Source of the DNA: Candidatus Baltobacteraceae bacterium
GTDB taxonomy: Bacteria; Vulcanimicrobiota; Vulcanimicrobiia; Vulcanimicrobiales; Vulcanimicrobiaceae
Length of the DNA stretch: 64,000 bases
Direction of reading: 5' to 3'
NCBI GenBank assembly: GCA_035502855.1
Contig: DATJTX010000031.1
Span: 216,143 to 280,142 of the forward strand
The translations under genes were made by a program, and so were the position numbers. The notes beneath the pieces are model-generated. The model saw only the letters and a program-made list of their open reading frames with translations. It searched no databases and was not told the DNA's origin. Positions 53,528 to 61,303 of this stretch are shown one piece after another (positions within the stretch are counted from its first letter, which is position 1; each line of letters starts with the position of its first letter).

Positions 53528-54473
53528 CCGCGATCTCGTCTTTCTCACCGGCGCGTCCGGGTTCGTCGGTGCGCACGTCTTGCGCGCACTGATCGGCGCC
53601 GGCTATGAGGTACGGGCGCTCGCTCGCGCCCCGCTCGCCGTCGAGGGTGAATGTGAGACGGTTCGCGGTGACCTGAGCGAACCCGGCGCCGTCGCGCGTT
53701 CGCTGGAAGGATGCCGCTATCTCGTCCACACCGCCGCGCACTACTCGTTTGCACCAAGCGATCGCGAACGAATCTATCGCGTGAACGTCGCGGGCACCGA
53801 GGGCCTCTTCGCGGCCGCGCACATCGCCGGTGTCGAACGCGCCGTGCTGACCTCGAGCTCGGCAACGCTCGGTCACGAAAGCGAGCCCAACGCATTGCGC
53901 GCCGCTTCCTATCATCGATCGAAAGTGTTGCAAGAGCGCGCCGCCTTTGCCGGGCGCGTTCCGACCGTGGCGGTCTTGCCGACCGCGCCGGTTGGCCCCG
54001 GCGATTGGAAGCCAACGCCGACGGGCCGGATGATCGTCGATTTCATGCGCGGCAGGATGATCGCCCGTCCGCCTGCGAGCGGCGGAATGAACGTCGTGGA
54101 CGTCGAGCAGGTCGCGCAAGCGCACGTCGCGGCGCTGCAACGCGGGACTGCCGGCGAACGCTACGTGGTCGGCGGCGAAGATCTTTCGTTCGATGCCCTC
54201 TGGGATCTGCTGGCGCAACTCACCGGCCGCAGCGCTCCGCGTTGGCGCGCCCCGGTTGCGCTCATGTTTGCGGCCGGGTGGTTCGACGAGGTGCGCTGCC
54301 GCCTCACGCGCGCCGAGCCGTTCGTTCCGCTCGAAGGCGTGCGGCTTTCGCGCACGCGGATGTACGCGGATTCTTCGGCCGCGCAGCAGGCGCTCGGCGT
54401 ATCGCTGCGCCCGGTTCGCGATGCGCTCGCGCGTGCCGTCGCGTGGTATCGAGAGCATGGATACGCAGCATGA
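53514..54473 (+). CDS. hpnA: Hopanoid-associated sugar epimerase HpnA
   Basis: In this 319-residue extended SDR, the nucleotide motif is TGASGFVGAHVLRAL and the catalytic Tyr-Lys is YHRSK, with Ser/Thr in LTSSSATLG. HpnA occurs regularly with hopanoid genes; its exact substrate is unsettled. TTG 53514 overlaps the end of hpnH; the end overlaps hpnG by 17 nt. Confidence 0.94.
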   Translation: MAAGSRDLVFLTGASGFVGAHVLRALIGAGYEVRALARAPLAVEGECETVRGDLSEPGAVARSLEGCRYLVHTAAHYSFAPSDRERIYRVNVAGTEGLFAAAHIAGVERAVLTSSSATLGHESEPNALRAASYHRSKVLQERAAFAGRVPTVAVLPTAPVGPGDWKPTPTGRMIVDFMRGRMIARPPASGGMNVVDVEQVAQAHVAALQRGTAGERYVVGGEDLSFDALWDLLAQLTGRSAPRWRAPVALMFAAGWFDEVRCRLTRAEPFVPLEGVRLSRTRMYADSSAAQQALGVSLRPVRDALARAVAWYREHGYAA

Positions 54474-55065
54474 GCCGCCGACGGTTGTTACGGCGACCGG
54501 ATTGGAAACACGTGCGGTCCGCCGCCGGGCGGCCGGCGCTCGCGTGGTGGAAGCCGGCGTCGGGCTTGCGAATGTAGGTCGGGCATCGTTTCGCGGGCTC
54601 GCCGTCAGCTGCGGTCTTGCGGGCGGCGTACGCGACGATCTTGCAACCGGTACGATCCTGATTCCGTCCGTGGTTGCGACGACCGCGGGACGGAGCATCG
54701 CGTGTGATGCGATGTGGACCGCTCGTTTACGTGCGGCGGCAGCGCGTCTGGGCTATGCGTACGTCGATGCGCCGCTGCTCACCAGCGAAACGCTGATCAC
54801 CGGCAGCGCGCGGGCGCCGTGGGCATCGCGCGGCTTTGCCGCCGTCGATATGGAAACGGCCGCGATTCCGGCGAGCGCGATTGCGGCGGTCCGCGTGATC
54901 CTCGATACGCCGAAGCGAGAGCTTTCGCCGGATTGGCTGTACCCGGCGCGCGCGATGCTGCGGCCGAAGAACTGGGGCCAAGCGCTTTGGCTCGCGCGCG
55001 TCGCGCCGCGCTGCGCGGACGTGGCGGCGCACATCGTTGCGGCAGCGTTAGCGCAGGGCGCGTAG
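54457..55065 (+). CDS. hpnG: Adenosylhopane nucleosidase-like protein HpnG
   Basis: The 202-residue nucleoside phosphorylase-fold protein has GVGLANVGRASF-type N-terminal loop, SCGLAGGVRDDLATGTIL and the catalytic region FAAVDMETAAIPA with Glu. HpnG removes adenine from adenosylhopane to give ribosylhopane. It ends the operon; the convergent acyltransferase gene overlaps it by 18 nt. Confidence 0.93.
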   Translation: MDTQHEPPTVVTATGLETRAVRRRAAGARVVEAGVGLANVGRASFRGLAVSCGLAGGVRDDLATGTILIPSVVATTAGRSIACDAMWTARLRAAAARLGYAYVDAPLLTSETLITGSARAPWASRGFAAVDMETAAIPASAIAAVRVILDTPKRELSPDWLYPARAMLRPKNWGQALWLARVAPRCADVAAHIVAAALAQGA

Positions 55066-56199
55066 TCCTTCGAGCGTCTCCGCGTGAAAATTGAACTGAT
55101 ACGCGATCATGTCGTCGGTGCGCGGAAATTCGGGGTGTTTGCGACCGTAGCGCCGCAGCCCGTCAAGCGCGTCGCGTACCGCCCGTTCCGGATCGCGGCG
55201 CAGCTCGGGCGCGACGAAGGCCGTCTGCGGTAGCTCGCGCAGCAGACGCTCGACGCCGGCGATCGCGTCGGCCGGGGCGAATTCTCCGTCTCGTTCGAAG
55301 AGCCAGGTGCACAGCAGCGCGCTCGTCGTGACCGGGCGGCCGGCTTTCAGTTGCGCGTCGATGGCGACGCCGGCGCGTGCGGGAAAGACGCGATAGAGCA
55401 GGCTCAAACGCCGGCGCACGTAGGGATCGTAACTGATCCCGACCAGCCAGATCGTCGCCAGCGGCGCCAAGCGCGCGAGGATACCGCGCAGCGGGCGCAT
55501 CTTGCCGTCGCCGCTGTAGAAGCCCTCCGGGGTGAGAAAGATCGTCGCGCCGTCGCGTACCAGGTCTTCGAAGTGGGCGATGTCGGCATCGAGCTGTTCG
55601 CGCGTCGCGCGCAGCACGGCCTGGCGGTACGGTTCGAGCAGATCGATGATCCGCAGGTACGAGCGTGCGAAGACGAAGTTGCGCGGATCGAGCACGTCGC
55701 TGATGCGCGCGACGCCGGGCGGCAACTGCGCGAGTGCACGCGGGTTCAGGATTTGTTCGAGCGGAAGGTCGCCGTACAAACCGGTGAGCATAAAGGCGAT
55801 GCCGGCGTACGGGCGCGCCTGCAGTTCGTTTTCGATCGGCTGCATGCCGATCGATCCGAAGAGCCAGCCGAGGTTGCTGCCGCGCAAGACCCGCAGCCAG
55901 GGAACGCGTTCGGCGAAGAAACCCGGCTCCCACATCCGGCGCGAGGACACGGTGAAGATCGGGTCGCGCCACGCGAGCGACTGCAAGGCCAATTCCGCAA
56001 CGACCACCGGCGACTCGATCTCGTGCTGGTGATTGGCGACGATCAGACTCGGGCCGCGTTCGCGCGGCAGCGTACCCCAGCGTACGATGCGATACGCGAT
56101 CCGGTGATAGACGTAGACGCATACGACGGCCAGCCAGCGCAGCGGCTGCAGGTACAACGGCGCGACCGCGCGGATTTCGCTGCGACTCCTACGTTTCAC
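55048..56199 (-). CDS. Acyltransferase-like (PlsC-related) membrane-associated protein
   Basis: The 383-residue protein starts at GTG 56199. An N-terminal hydrophobic helix (LRWLAVVCVYVYHRIAY) precedes a PlsC-like core in which the HxxxxD motif reads NHQHEIES, so the Asp is replaced by Ser/Glu; FLTPEGFYSGDG resembles the EG motif block III. It is likely to act on a lipid, but the altered motif makes catalysis uncertain. It follows the MFS gene with an 11-nt overlap and lies end-to-end with the hopanoid operon. Confidence 0.65.
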   Translation of the reverse strand: MKRRSRSEIRAVAPLYLQPLRWLAVVCVYVYHRIAYRIVRWGTLPRERGPSLIVANHQHEIESPVVVAELALQSLAWRDPIFTVSSRRMWEPGFFAERVPWLRVLRGSNLGWLFGSIGMQPIENELQARPYAGIAFMLTGLYGDLPLEQILNPRALAQLPPGVARISDVLDPRNFVFARSYLRIIDLLEPYRQAVLRATREQLDADIAHFEDLVRDGATIFLTPEGFYSGDGKMRPLRGILARLAPLATIWLVGISYDPYVRRRLSLLYRVFPARAGVAIDAQLKAGRPVTTSALLCTWLFERDGEFAPADAIAGVERLLRELPQTAFVAPELRRDPERAVRDALDGLRRYGRKHPEFPRTDDMIAYQFNFHAETLEGLRALR

Positions 56200-57382
56200 T
56201 GTGATTGCCGCGTACGGCGAGCACGGATGACGAGCCGACGGCGAACGCGAGCGCGGCGAGCGCAAAGAGCGCACGATAGCCGTTGAAGGAACCGTTGAAA
56301 TAACGAATCATGGCGCCGCCGACGAGCGGAGCAATGATCGAGGGCACGTGTGTGGCCATGCCCCAAATCCCCAGATCGCGAGCGACGTCGCGCATCGCGG
56401 GCATCGAATCGAGCGCGAGCGCCCACCCGTTCGAGAGCACGCCGCCGTATCCGACGCCGAAGAGCAGCGCAAAGAGAAAGATCGACGCGTCGTGCGGCTC
56501 GATCGCGTACCCGACGGCAGCGATCGTCATCGGAATGCCGCTGAGCGCGACGATGATCTTGCGATACGGGCGGATACGATCCGAAAGAACGCCGAGCGCG
56601 ATGCTGGCGAGGGCCGCGCCGGCCAGCGCGGCGATGCCGGTGATGCCGGTTCCGCGCGAGGGGTCGGTCGCGTGCAGCACGTCGCGGAAGAAGTAGAGGA
56701 CGAACGTTGCGAGCAGCGAGAGCCCGAAGACGATCGACGCGCGTGCGATGAACACGACGATGAAGTCGTGCCAGTCGCGAATGTGCGCCCGGTCGTCGGC
56801 GTCTTGCTCGCGCGGCACGAGCCCGCGCAGGCTGATCGCACCGAATGCGACTAGACCGGCGCAAATCAGGAAGGCCAGTTTCGGCGAAGCAAGTCCCCCG
56901 AGCGTGAGGCCGAGAACCGTGCCCACCAACGTCGCGGCGCCGCGAATGCCGGAGGCGACGCCCCACTGCGCGCGCGCGACCGCGTCCGGCAGCATGGCTT
57001 GATACGCGGTCGTACTGACCGTCTGACCGACCGTGGCAAGGATGATCGTTTCGTAGAACGTGCCGATCGACGATGCGCTCGCTGCGAGAACCAAGCCCGC
57101 GACGTTGAGCGCGGCTCCGAGCAGCGCCAAAGCCTGGCGCGGCGTGCCGTCACCGCGCAAGCGGTCCGAGAGCGCGCCGATCGGCCAGGGAAGAAAGACG
57201 TTCACCAGCGAGATGAGGCTCGCCAGGATCGCGTACGCCGCGACGTGGTTCGCAGGCGCGAGGCGCAGCATCGCCGCCGGAATCGCGATTGCCAGCAGCG
57301 CCGCTTCTTGGAGCGAGAGGGGAAGCCAGTAGACGTTGACCAGAACGAGCGCGCCGACGGGGGCGTCCTTGCCGATCCTCAT
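56189..57382 (-). CDS. Major facilitator superfamily transporter
   Basis: The 397-residue protein has 11-12 membrane helices. The loop after helix 2 has the MFS motif (GALSDRLRGDGTPRQ), repeated in the second half (GVLSDRIRPYRKIIV). Substrate unknown; the fold is like drug or sugar exporters. Transcribed with the acyltransferase, so it may move a lipid or lipid precursor. Divergent from the selenoprotein gene. Confidence 0.9.
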   Translation of the reverse strand: MRIGKDAPVGALVLVNVYWLPLSLQEAALLAIAIPAAMLRLAPANHVAAYAILASLISLVNVFLPWPIGALSDRLRGDGTPRQALALLGAALNVAGLVLAASASSIGTFYETIILATVGQTVSTTAYQAMLPDAVARAQWGVASGIRGAATLVGTVLGLTLGGLASPKLAFLICAGLVAFGAISLRGLVPREQDADDRAHIRDWHDFIVVFIARASIVFGLSLLATFVLYFFRDVLHATDPSRGTGITGIAALAGAALASIALGVLSDRIRPYRKIIVALSGIPMTIAAVGYAIEPHDASIFLFALLFGVGYGGVLSNGWALALDSMPAMRDVARDLGIWGMATHVPSIIAPLVGGAMIRYFNGSFNGYRALFALAALAFAVGSSSVLAVRGNHSET

Positions 57383-57501
57383 GTAGCCGGGGCGTTCGAT
57401 GCGCGTATTCGCCGTACCTTAGCCGCTCGCGCACCTACTCCCAAATCGCGAAGAAGACCACCGGTAGAGACTGAGACATACCGCGTCCTTCTACGCCGTT
57501 C

Positions 57502-57507
57502 TATGAT
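57502..57507 (+). promoter_or_regulatory. -10 element of the thioredoxin-like selenoprotein gene
   Basis: TATGAT stands 11 nt before ATG 57519, giving a leader of about 5 nt. This matches the near-leaderless arrangement of several genes in the window. Confidence 0.5.
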
Positions 57508-57518
57508 AGGCTCATGCC

Positions 57519-58106
57519 ATGGAAACACAACCGTCAGTTTTCTGGCAGCATGATTACGCGGCGATGCTCGAACGCGCCAGGACCGAGCACAAGTTCATCT
57601 TCCTGGATATTTTCAACCCCGGTTGAGGAGGGTGCCAAGCGCTGGATACCGTGACGTATCCGCTCGACCTGGTCAAAGAGACCATTGCCGCACACGCGAT
57701 CCCGGTGCAGATCGACAACTCGGACGCGAAGAACAATGCCTTTCTCCACACGATTCACCATATCTGGACGCCCGATATCCGCATCATTCATAGCGACGGA
57801 TACGAGCTGTATCGCTGGGACGGCTTCTTGCCGCCGTTCGAGTTCGTGCCGCGGGTGCAGTGCGCGATCGGTCTGGCGTTTCTGCGTCTGAAGCGTTTCG
57901 ACGACGCGGAGCGCTGCTACGTCGACGTGCTGCGCCGCTATTCGACGAGTTACGCGGCTCCCGAAGCGCAGTACTATCTCGGCGTGACGCGCTATCGCCG
58001 CGATCACGAGAGCGACGAGCTGCCGGCGCAGTGGGCGCAGCTGCGCGCGCGCTACCCGATGAGTGAATACCGCGTCAAGCAGTCGTTCAAAGAATTGCCC
58101 GAGTAA
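57519..58106 (+). CDS. Thioredoxin-fold candidate selenoprotein (U-G-G-C) with TPR-like tail
   Basis: From ATG 57519 the frame meets TGA at 57624-57626 and continues in the same frame to 58106, 195 residues if TGA is read as selenocysteine (Sec36). The sequence around it (HKFIFLDIFNPG, Sec, GGCQALDTVTYP) is a thioredoxin active-site strand and helix in which the first Cys of CxxC is replaced by the TGA codon. Homology-like features run unbroken across it, including the later WTPDIRIIHSDG strand. A hairpin at 57644-57661 fits a bacterial SECIS. Residues 110-190 form TPR-like helices (GLAFLRLKRFDDAERCYVDVLRRY). Any start after the TGA would lose the active site. A redox role is likely. selA, selB, selC and selD are not in the window. 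Confidence 0.85.
57644..57661 (+). promoter_or_regulatory. Candidate bacterial SECIS hairpin
   Basis: GGATAC and GTATCC form a perfect 6-bp stem (a U-G pair can extend it) with the loop CGTGAC. The loop begins 23 nt after the UGA, within the usual 16-37 nt, and a G is the second loop base, as bacterial SECIS elements require. Confidence 0.7.
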
Positions 58107-58920
58107 GCGCCAGCGATTGGCCGGCGAGGCGATCGTCTTCGGCAACGAACCGCGCTCGGCCGAAGGTGGCGACGTCGACGGCCACGACGCCGTTCTGGGC
58201 GCACAGCAAAAGTGTGCCGTCCTGCGCAAACGTGATTCCGCGCGGCTTGCGCAGTTTACCGAAGACGGGTGTGTCCTGCGCAGACCACGCGCCGGCCGCC
58301 GCACCGGTTCGCGCGTCGTAGCGGCGCAGTGACACGACGGCGTCCTCGGCGCCGAACGGAGCCTCGCTCGTCACGTAGATCGAGCCGTCGCGGACGGCAA
58401 GGTCGAGCGGGTCCAAAAGGCGATCGTCGACGAAGGCATCGCTTTCGATCTTGCCGTCGCGGTCGTAGCGAAAGAGGGCCCGGCGTCCGCCTCCGCGCAC
58501 CGGATGCGTCCCGCTCGCGACGACGAAGCCGCCGTCCTCGAGAACGGCGAAGCCGCGCGGAAACGCAATGCCCTCGAGCGCGAGCGCGCGTCCGGCGTAG
58601 CGCCGCGCCGTCAAATCGACTCGTTCGATCGAACGCTGGGCTCGTGATCCGACGTAATACGTGCCGTCGGGCGCAAAGGCTCCTCCTCCGGGATCGAGCC
58701 CAGCCGGAAGCGCGATCTGCGCGAGTACGGCTCCATCGAAGTCCAGCAGCCAAACGCCGGCGATCGGATCGTTGACGAGAAGATACGGGTCGTCGGCTCG
58801 CCGCCGGACGCCGCGCGGATCCGCGATCTCGGGTGGTCCGAAAGCCGTCCAACCGGCGGATTCCTCAAACGCGCGCAAGGCACCGTACCCGAGAGCGGCC
58901 GCGCTGGAAACGACGAGCAT
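58087..58920 (-). CDS. Beta-propeller (NHL/SMP-30-like) protein
   Basis: The 277-residue protein has an N-terminal hydrophobic helix (MLVVSSAAALGYGALRAF), probably a signal or anchor, then repeated blades (DPGGGAFAPDGTYYVG, FPRGFAVLEDGGFVVASG, DPLDLAVRDGSIYVTSEA, KPRGITFAQDGTLLLCA). It resembles gluconolactonase or NHL propellers; no catalytic metal site can be assigned. It overlaps the tetR stop by 4 nt (ATGA), so the two form an operon, and it overlaps the convergent selenoprotein gene by 20 nt. Confidence 0.75.
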   Translation of the reverse strand: MLVVSSAAALGYGALRAFEESAGWTAFGPPEIADPRGVRRRADDPYLLVNDPIAGVWLLDFDGAVLAQIALPAGLDPGGGAFAPDGTYYVGSRAQRSIERVDLTARRYAGRALALEGIAFPRGFAVLEDGGFVVASGTHPVRGGGRRALFRYDRDGKIESDAFVDDRLLDPLDLAVRDGSIYVTSEAPFGAEDAVVSLRRYDARTGAAAGAWSAQDTPVFGKLRKPRGITFAQDGTLLLCAQNGVVAVDVATFGRARFVAEDDRLAGQSLALTRAIL

Positions 58921-59543
58921 CAGCGCGTCAGCGATTCGATGTAATCGAGCATCGTGTCGACGCTGGCCTCGAGCGGCGCCGTGTCGCGCCGCACCTGCGT
59001 GAGAATCAATCCTCCCTGGACCGCACCGAGCAGCGCCGTCGCCAATTTCGCCGGATCGACGTCACGGCGTAATTCACCGCGATCGTGCATCGCGCGCAAT
59101 CCGCTTCCAATTCCCTCTTCCCACCAGGCAAAAGCAAGCTCGAGGTCCAAGCGCGCGGTGGGTGCCGTTTCGGCGAGCTGCGATGCGAGCGTGCCCAGCG
59201 GACAACCGCCCTCGCAGTGCAATCCGCGCTGAATACGCACGAGCAGATCGCGCCATTGCCGTAACGCGGCGATGCTATCGAGATCGCCCAAGAAATCGGC
59301 CTGCGCGCCGAGAACCGCATCGGTCAAATACGCGATCACCGCGCGCACCAGGCTCATCTTGTCGCGAAAGTAGTGATACAACTGCGATGAGCTCACGCCC
59401 GCGGCCTCGCGCACGTCCTCCGTGCTCGTCCCGGCAACGCCGCGCTCCTGAATCAACGCCGCGGCTGCCGCCACGATCCGGTCGCGCGTACCCTGCCCTT
59501 TGCGGGTAAGCTTGCGGCCGTTCGCGCCGGAGGATAGCAGCAC
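58920..59543 (-). CDS. TetR family transcriptional regulator
   Basis: The 207-residue protein starts at GTG 59543. The helix-turn-helix is IVAAAAALIQERGVAGTSTEDVREAAGVSSSQLYHYF. The C-terminal half resembles YxaF/LmrA-type ligand domains (CEGGCPLGTLASQLAE). It probably represses itself, the downstream propeller gene and the divergent SDR gene through two palindromes in the gap. A longer frame extending to 60383 is antisense to the SDR gene and not real. Confidence 0.93.
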   Translation of the reverse strand: MLLSSGANGRKLTRKGQGTRDRIVAAAAALIQERGVAGTSTEDVREAAGVSSSQLYHYFRDKMSLVRAVIAYLTDAVLGAQADFLGDLDSIAALRQWRDLLVRIQRGLHCEGGCPLGTLASQLAETAPTARLDLELAFAWWEEGIGSGLRAMHDRGELRRDVDPAKLATALLGAVQGGLILTQVRRDTAPLEASVDTMLDYIESLTR

Positions 59544-59552
59544 GGCCGAAAT

Positions 59553-59606
59553 TTTGGACTTGACAATCCAATTTTCCTCCTGTAAATTGGACCGAACACT
59601 CCAATT
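59553..59606. promoter_or_regulatory. Twin TetR operators between tetR and the SDR gene
   Basis: There are two inverted repeats of one type, TTGGA-N8-TCCAA: 59554-59571 (spacer CTTGACAA) and 59587-59604 (spacer CCGAACAC, extended to AATTGGA/TCCAATT at 59585-59606). They lie 33 bp apart, one near each gene, as expected for control of a divergent pair by a TetR dimer. Confidence 0.8.
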
Positions 59607-59627
59607 CTGACGAGGGACACTCCTGCT

Positions 59628-60380
59628 ATGCAATTCGAACGCGATCTGGCCGGAAGCACGGCCTTGGTAACCGGATCCACCAGCGGAATCGGGAAGGCGA
59701 CGGCGGTGGCGCTGGCTCGCCGGGGAGCGCGCGTGCTGGTCTCCGGCCGCGACGAGAAGCGGGGGCAGGAGGTCGCGGCCGCGATCCGGGCTGCCGGCGG
59801 CGAAGCCCAGTTTCTCAAGGCCGATCTGAGCGACGGCAGCTCGGTGCGCGAGCTTGCTCGCGCGGCCATCGCTGCTGCCGGCCGCGTCGATATCCTGGTC
59901 AACAACGCCGGCATCTTCCCGTTCGGGCCGACGCAAGAAATGACGGAAGAGACGTTCGATCGCGTCTACGCAACAAACGTCAAAGCGCCGTTTCTGCTCG
60001 TCGCGGAACTTGCGCCGCAGATGGCGGAGCGCGGCGCGGGTGCGATCGTCAACGTGAGCTCGATGGTCGGAGACTTCGGCCAAGCCGGGATGGCGTTGTA
60101 CGGATCGAGCAAAGCGGCGCTCAATCTGCTCACGAAAGCGTGGGCGGCGGAATTCGGACCGAAGGGCGTTCGCGTGAACGCCGTCAGCCCCGGGCCGACG
60201 AGAACCGAAGGAACCGCCGCGATGGGCGACGGTGTCGCGCAACTCGCGGCGATGGCGCCGGCCGGTCACCCGGGCACGCCGGAAGAAATTGCCGACGCGA
60301 TCGTCTACTTGGCATCGAGCGGCGCGAGCTTCGTGCACGGCGTCGTGCTGCCGGTCGACGGCGGCCGTGCGGCCGTGTAG
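59628..60380 (+). CDS. Short-chain dehydrogenase/reductase
   Basis: The 250-residue protein has the NAD(P) motif TGSTSGIGKATAVAL, NNAG, and catalytic Ser (VNVSSMVGD) and Tyr-Lys (YGSSKAAL). SGRDEKR after strand 2 suggests NADP preference. Divergent from and probably regulated by the TetR protein through twin palindromes. Such pairs often handle a xenobiotic or signal carbonyl compound. Substrate unknown. Confidence 0.95.
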   Translation: MQFERDLAGSTALVTGSTSGIGKATAVALARRGARVLVSGRDEKRGQEVAAAIRAAGGEAQFLKADLSDGSSVRELARAAIAAAGRVDILVNNAGIFPFGPTQEMTEETFDRVYATNVKAPFLLVAELAPQMAERGAGAIVNVSSMVGDFGQAGMALYGSSKAALNLLTKAWAAEFGPKGVRVNAVSPGPTRTEGTAAMGDGVAQLAAMAPAGHPGTPEEIADAIVYLASSGASFVHGVVLPVDGGRAAV

Positions 60381-60389
60381 CACACGAGT

Positions 60390-60635
60390 TCAGCGATGAA
60401 ACAGAATAGCGAGTATCGTCGTGATCCAGGTGCCGACGATCGTGCCGATCACCCAATTGAACCGCTGGTCGATTTGCGCGAAACGGCTATCGATCTGAAA
60501 GAAGCGCTGTTCGAACCCATCGAGGCGACGATCGATCGAGCCGAGGCGCTTGTCAACTTGATCGAAGGCGCCTTCGATGTGGGACATTCGCGCTTCCAGC
60601 CCGCCCATGCGAGCTTCAAGGGCCTGGACACTCAT
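60390..60635 (-). CDS. Small coiled-coil protein with C-terminal membrane helix
   Basis: The 81-residue protein starts at ATG 60635, preceded by GGGAGAAG. Heptad-like repeats (LEARMGGLEARMSHIEGAFDQ, KRLGSIDRRLDGFEQRF) form a coiled coil leading into a membrane helix (WVIGTIVGTWITTILAILF). This architecture resembles the coiled-coil tail of phage or DUF1640-like proteins; function unknown. Confidence 0.7.
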   Translation of the reverse strand: MSVQALEARMGGLEARMSHIEGAFDQVDKRLGSIDRRLDGFEQRFFQIDSRFAQIDQRFNWVIGTIVGTWITTILAILFHR

Positions 60636-60658
60636 TTCTTCTCCCAGCATATCATAGG

Positions 60659-61237
60659 TCAGGCGGCTTGCGAAAACTCGGTGCGGAACAGTTGCTCCAC
60701 ATACGCGAACATCTGCGGATCGATCGCCGCAAGTCGCGCTCTCGTAGCGCGCGGCCAATGCGACGCGGGATCATTCGCCTCCACGAACGCACGCAGTCCC
60801 TCGGCAAAATACTCGTCGATCCCGGTTGCGGCGTAGGGTGTGACGAACGTGTGAGCCGCGACGAAGAGCCGGCGCAATTCGGGGTCGGTGCCGGAGCGAT
60901 AGATGCCGTCGCCGAGCGCGCAGTCGAGCGCGTGACCGAACTCGTGCGCGACCGTCATCGCGCTGCGCGAGCGCAGATACACCGTGCGTTCCTCGACGAC
61001 GAAGAGTCCGGCGGGCGGCGCCGGCCATTCGTCGACGTCGATCCCGAGGCGCGCGAGGGCGGGCGAGGCTTCGCGATAATACTCACCGCGATGCAGCGGC
61101 GCGACGCGCGTCCCGCGTTCGAGCGCGTAACGTAGGGCGCCGCCGCCGAAACGCTCGAGCGTCGCGGCGATCGCGCTCGCCCCGGTTGGACGATTGGGCA
61201 CAACGAGTGCCCGGGCAAGGCTAAAACAGTCTCCCAT
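60659..61237 (-). CDS. Putative zinc metallopeptidase of the anthrax lethal factor-like type
   Basis: In this 192-residue protein, the zinc motif is VAHEFGHALDCALGDG and a second Glu lies downstream in IDEYFAEGLRAFV, the pattern of lethal-factor/Mlc titration-type gluzincins (HExxH then E). It has no signal peptide. ATG 61237 is chosen; GTG 61255 adds six residues. Target unknown. It is divergent from the Tat-exported hydrolase gene. Confidence 0.75.
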   Translation of the reverse strand: MGDCFSLARALVVPNRPTGASAIAATLERFGGGALRYALERGTRVAPLHRGEYYREASPALARLGIDVDEWPAPPAGLFVVEERTVYLRSRSAMTVAHEFGHALDCALGDGIYRSGTDPELRRLFVAAHTFVTPYAATGIDEYFAEGLRAFVEANDPASHWPRATRARLAAIDPQMFAYVEQLFRTEFSQAA

Positions 61238-61303
61238 GAAGGCAGAGTGTTGCACGCGGGCATTGCTGAAGGATCAACGCGATATGACCGAGATGAGCAC
61301 GTC

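Noticed and set aside
57519..57626. Pseudogene with premature stop
   Set aside because: The stop is TGA at the redox Cys position, the frame stays open after it and a SECIS-like hairpin follows; recoding explains it better.
59544..60383. Long N-terminal extension of the TetR frame
   Set aside because: It is antisense to the SDR gene; the helix-turn-helix and operators place the start at 59543.
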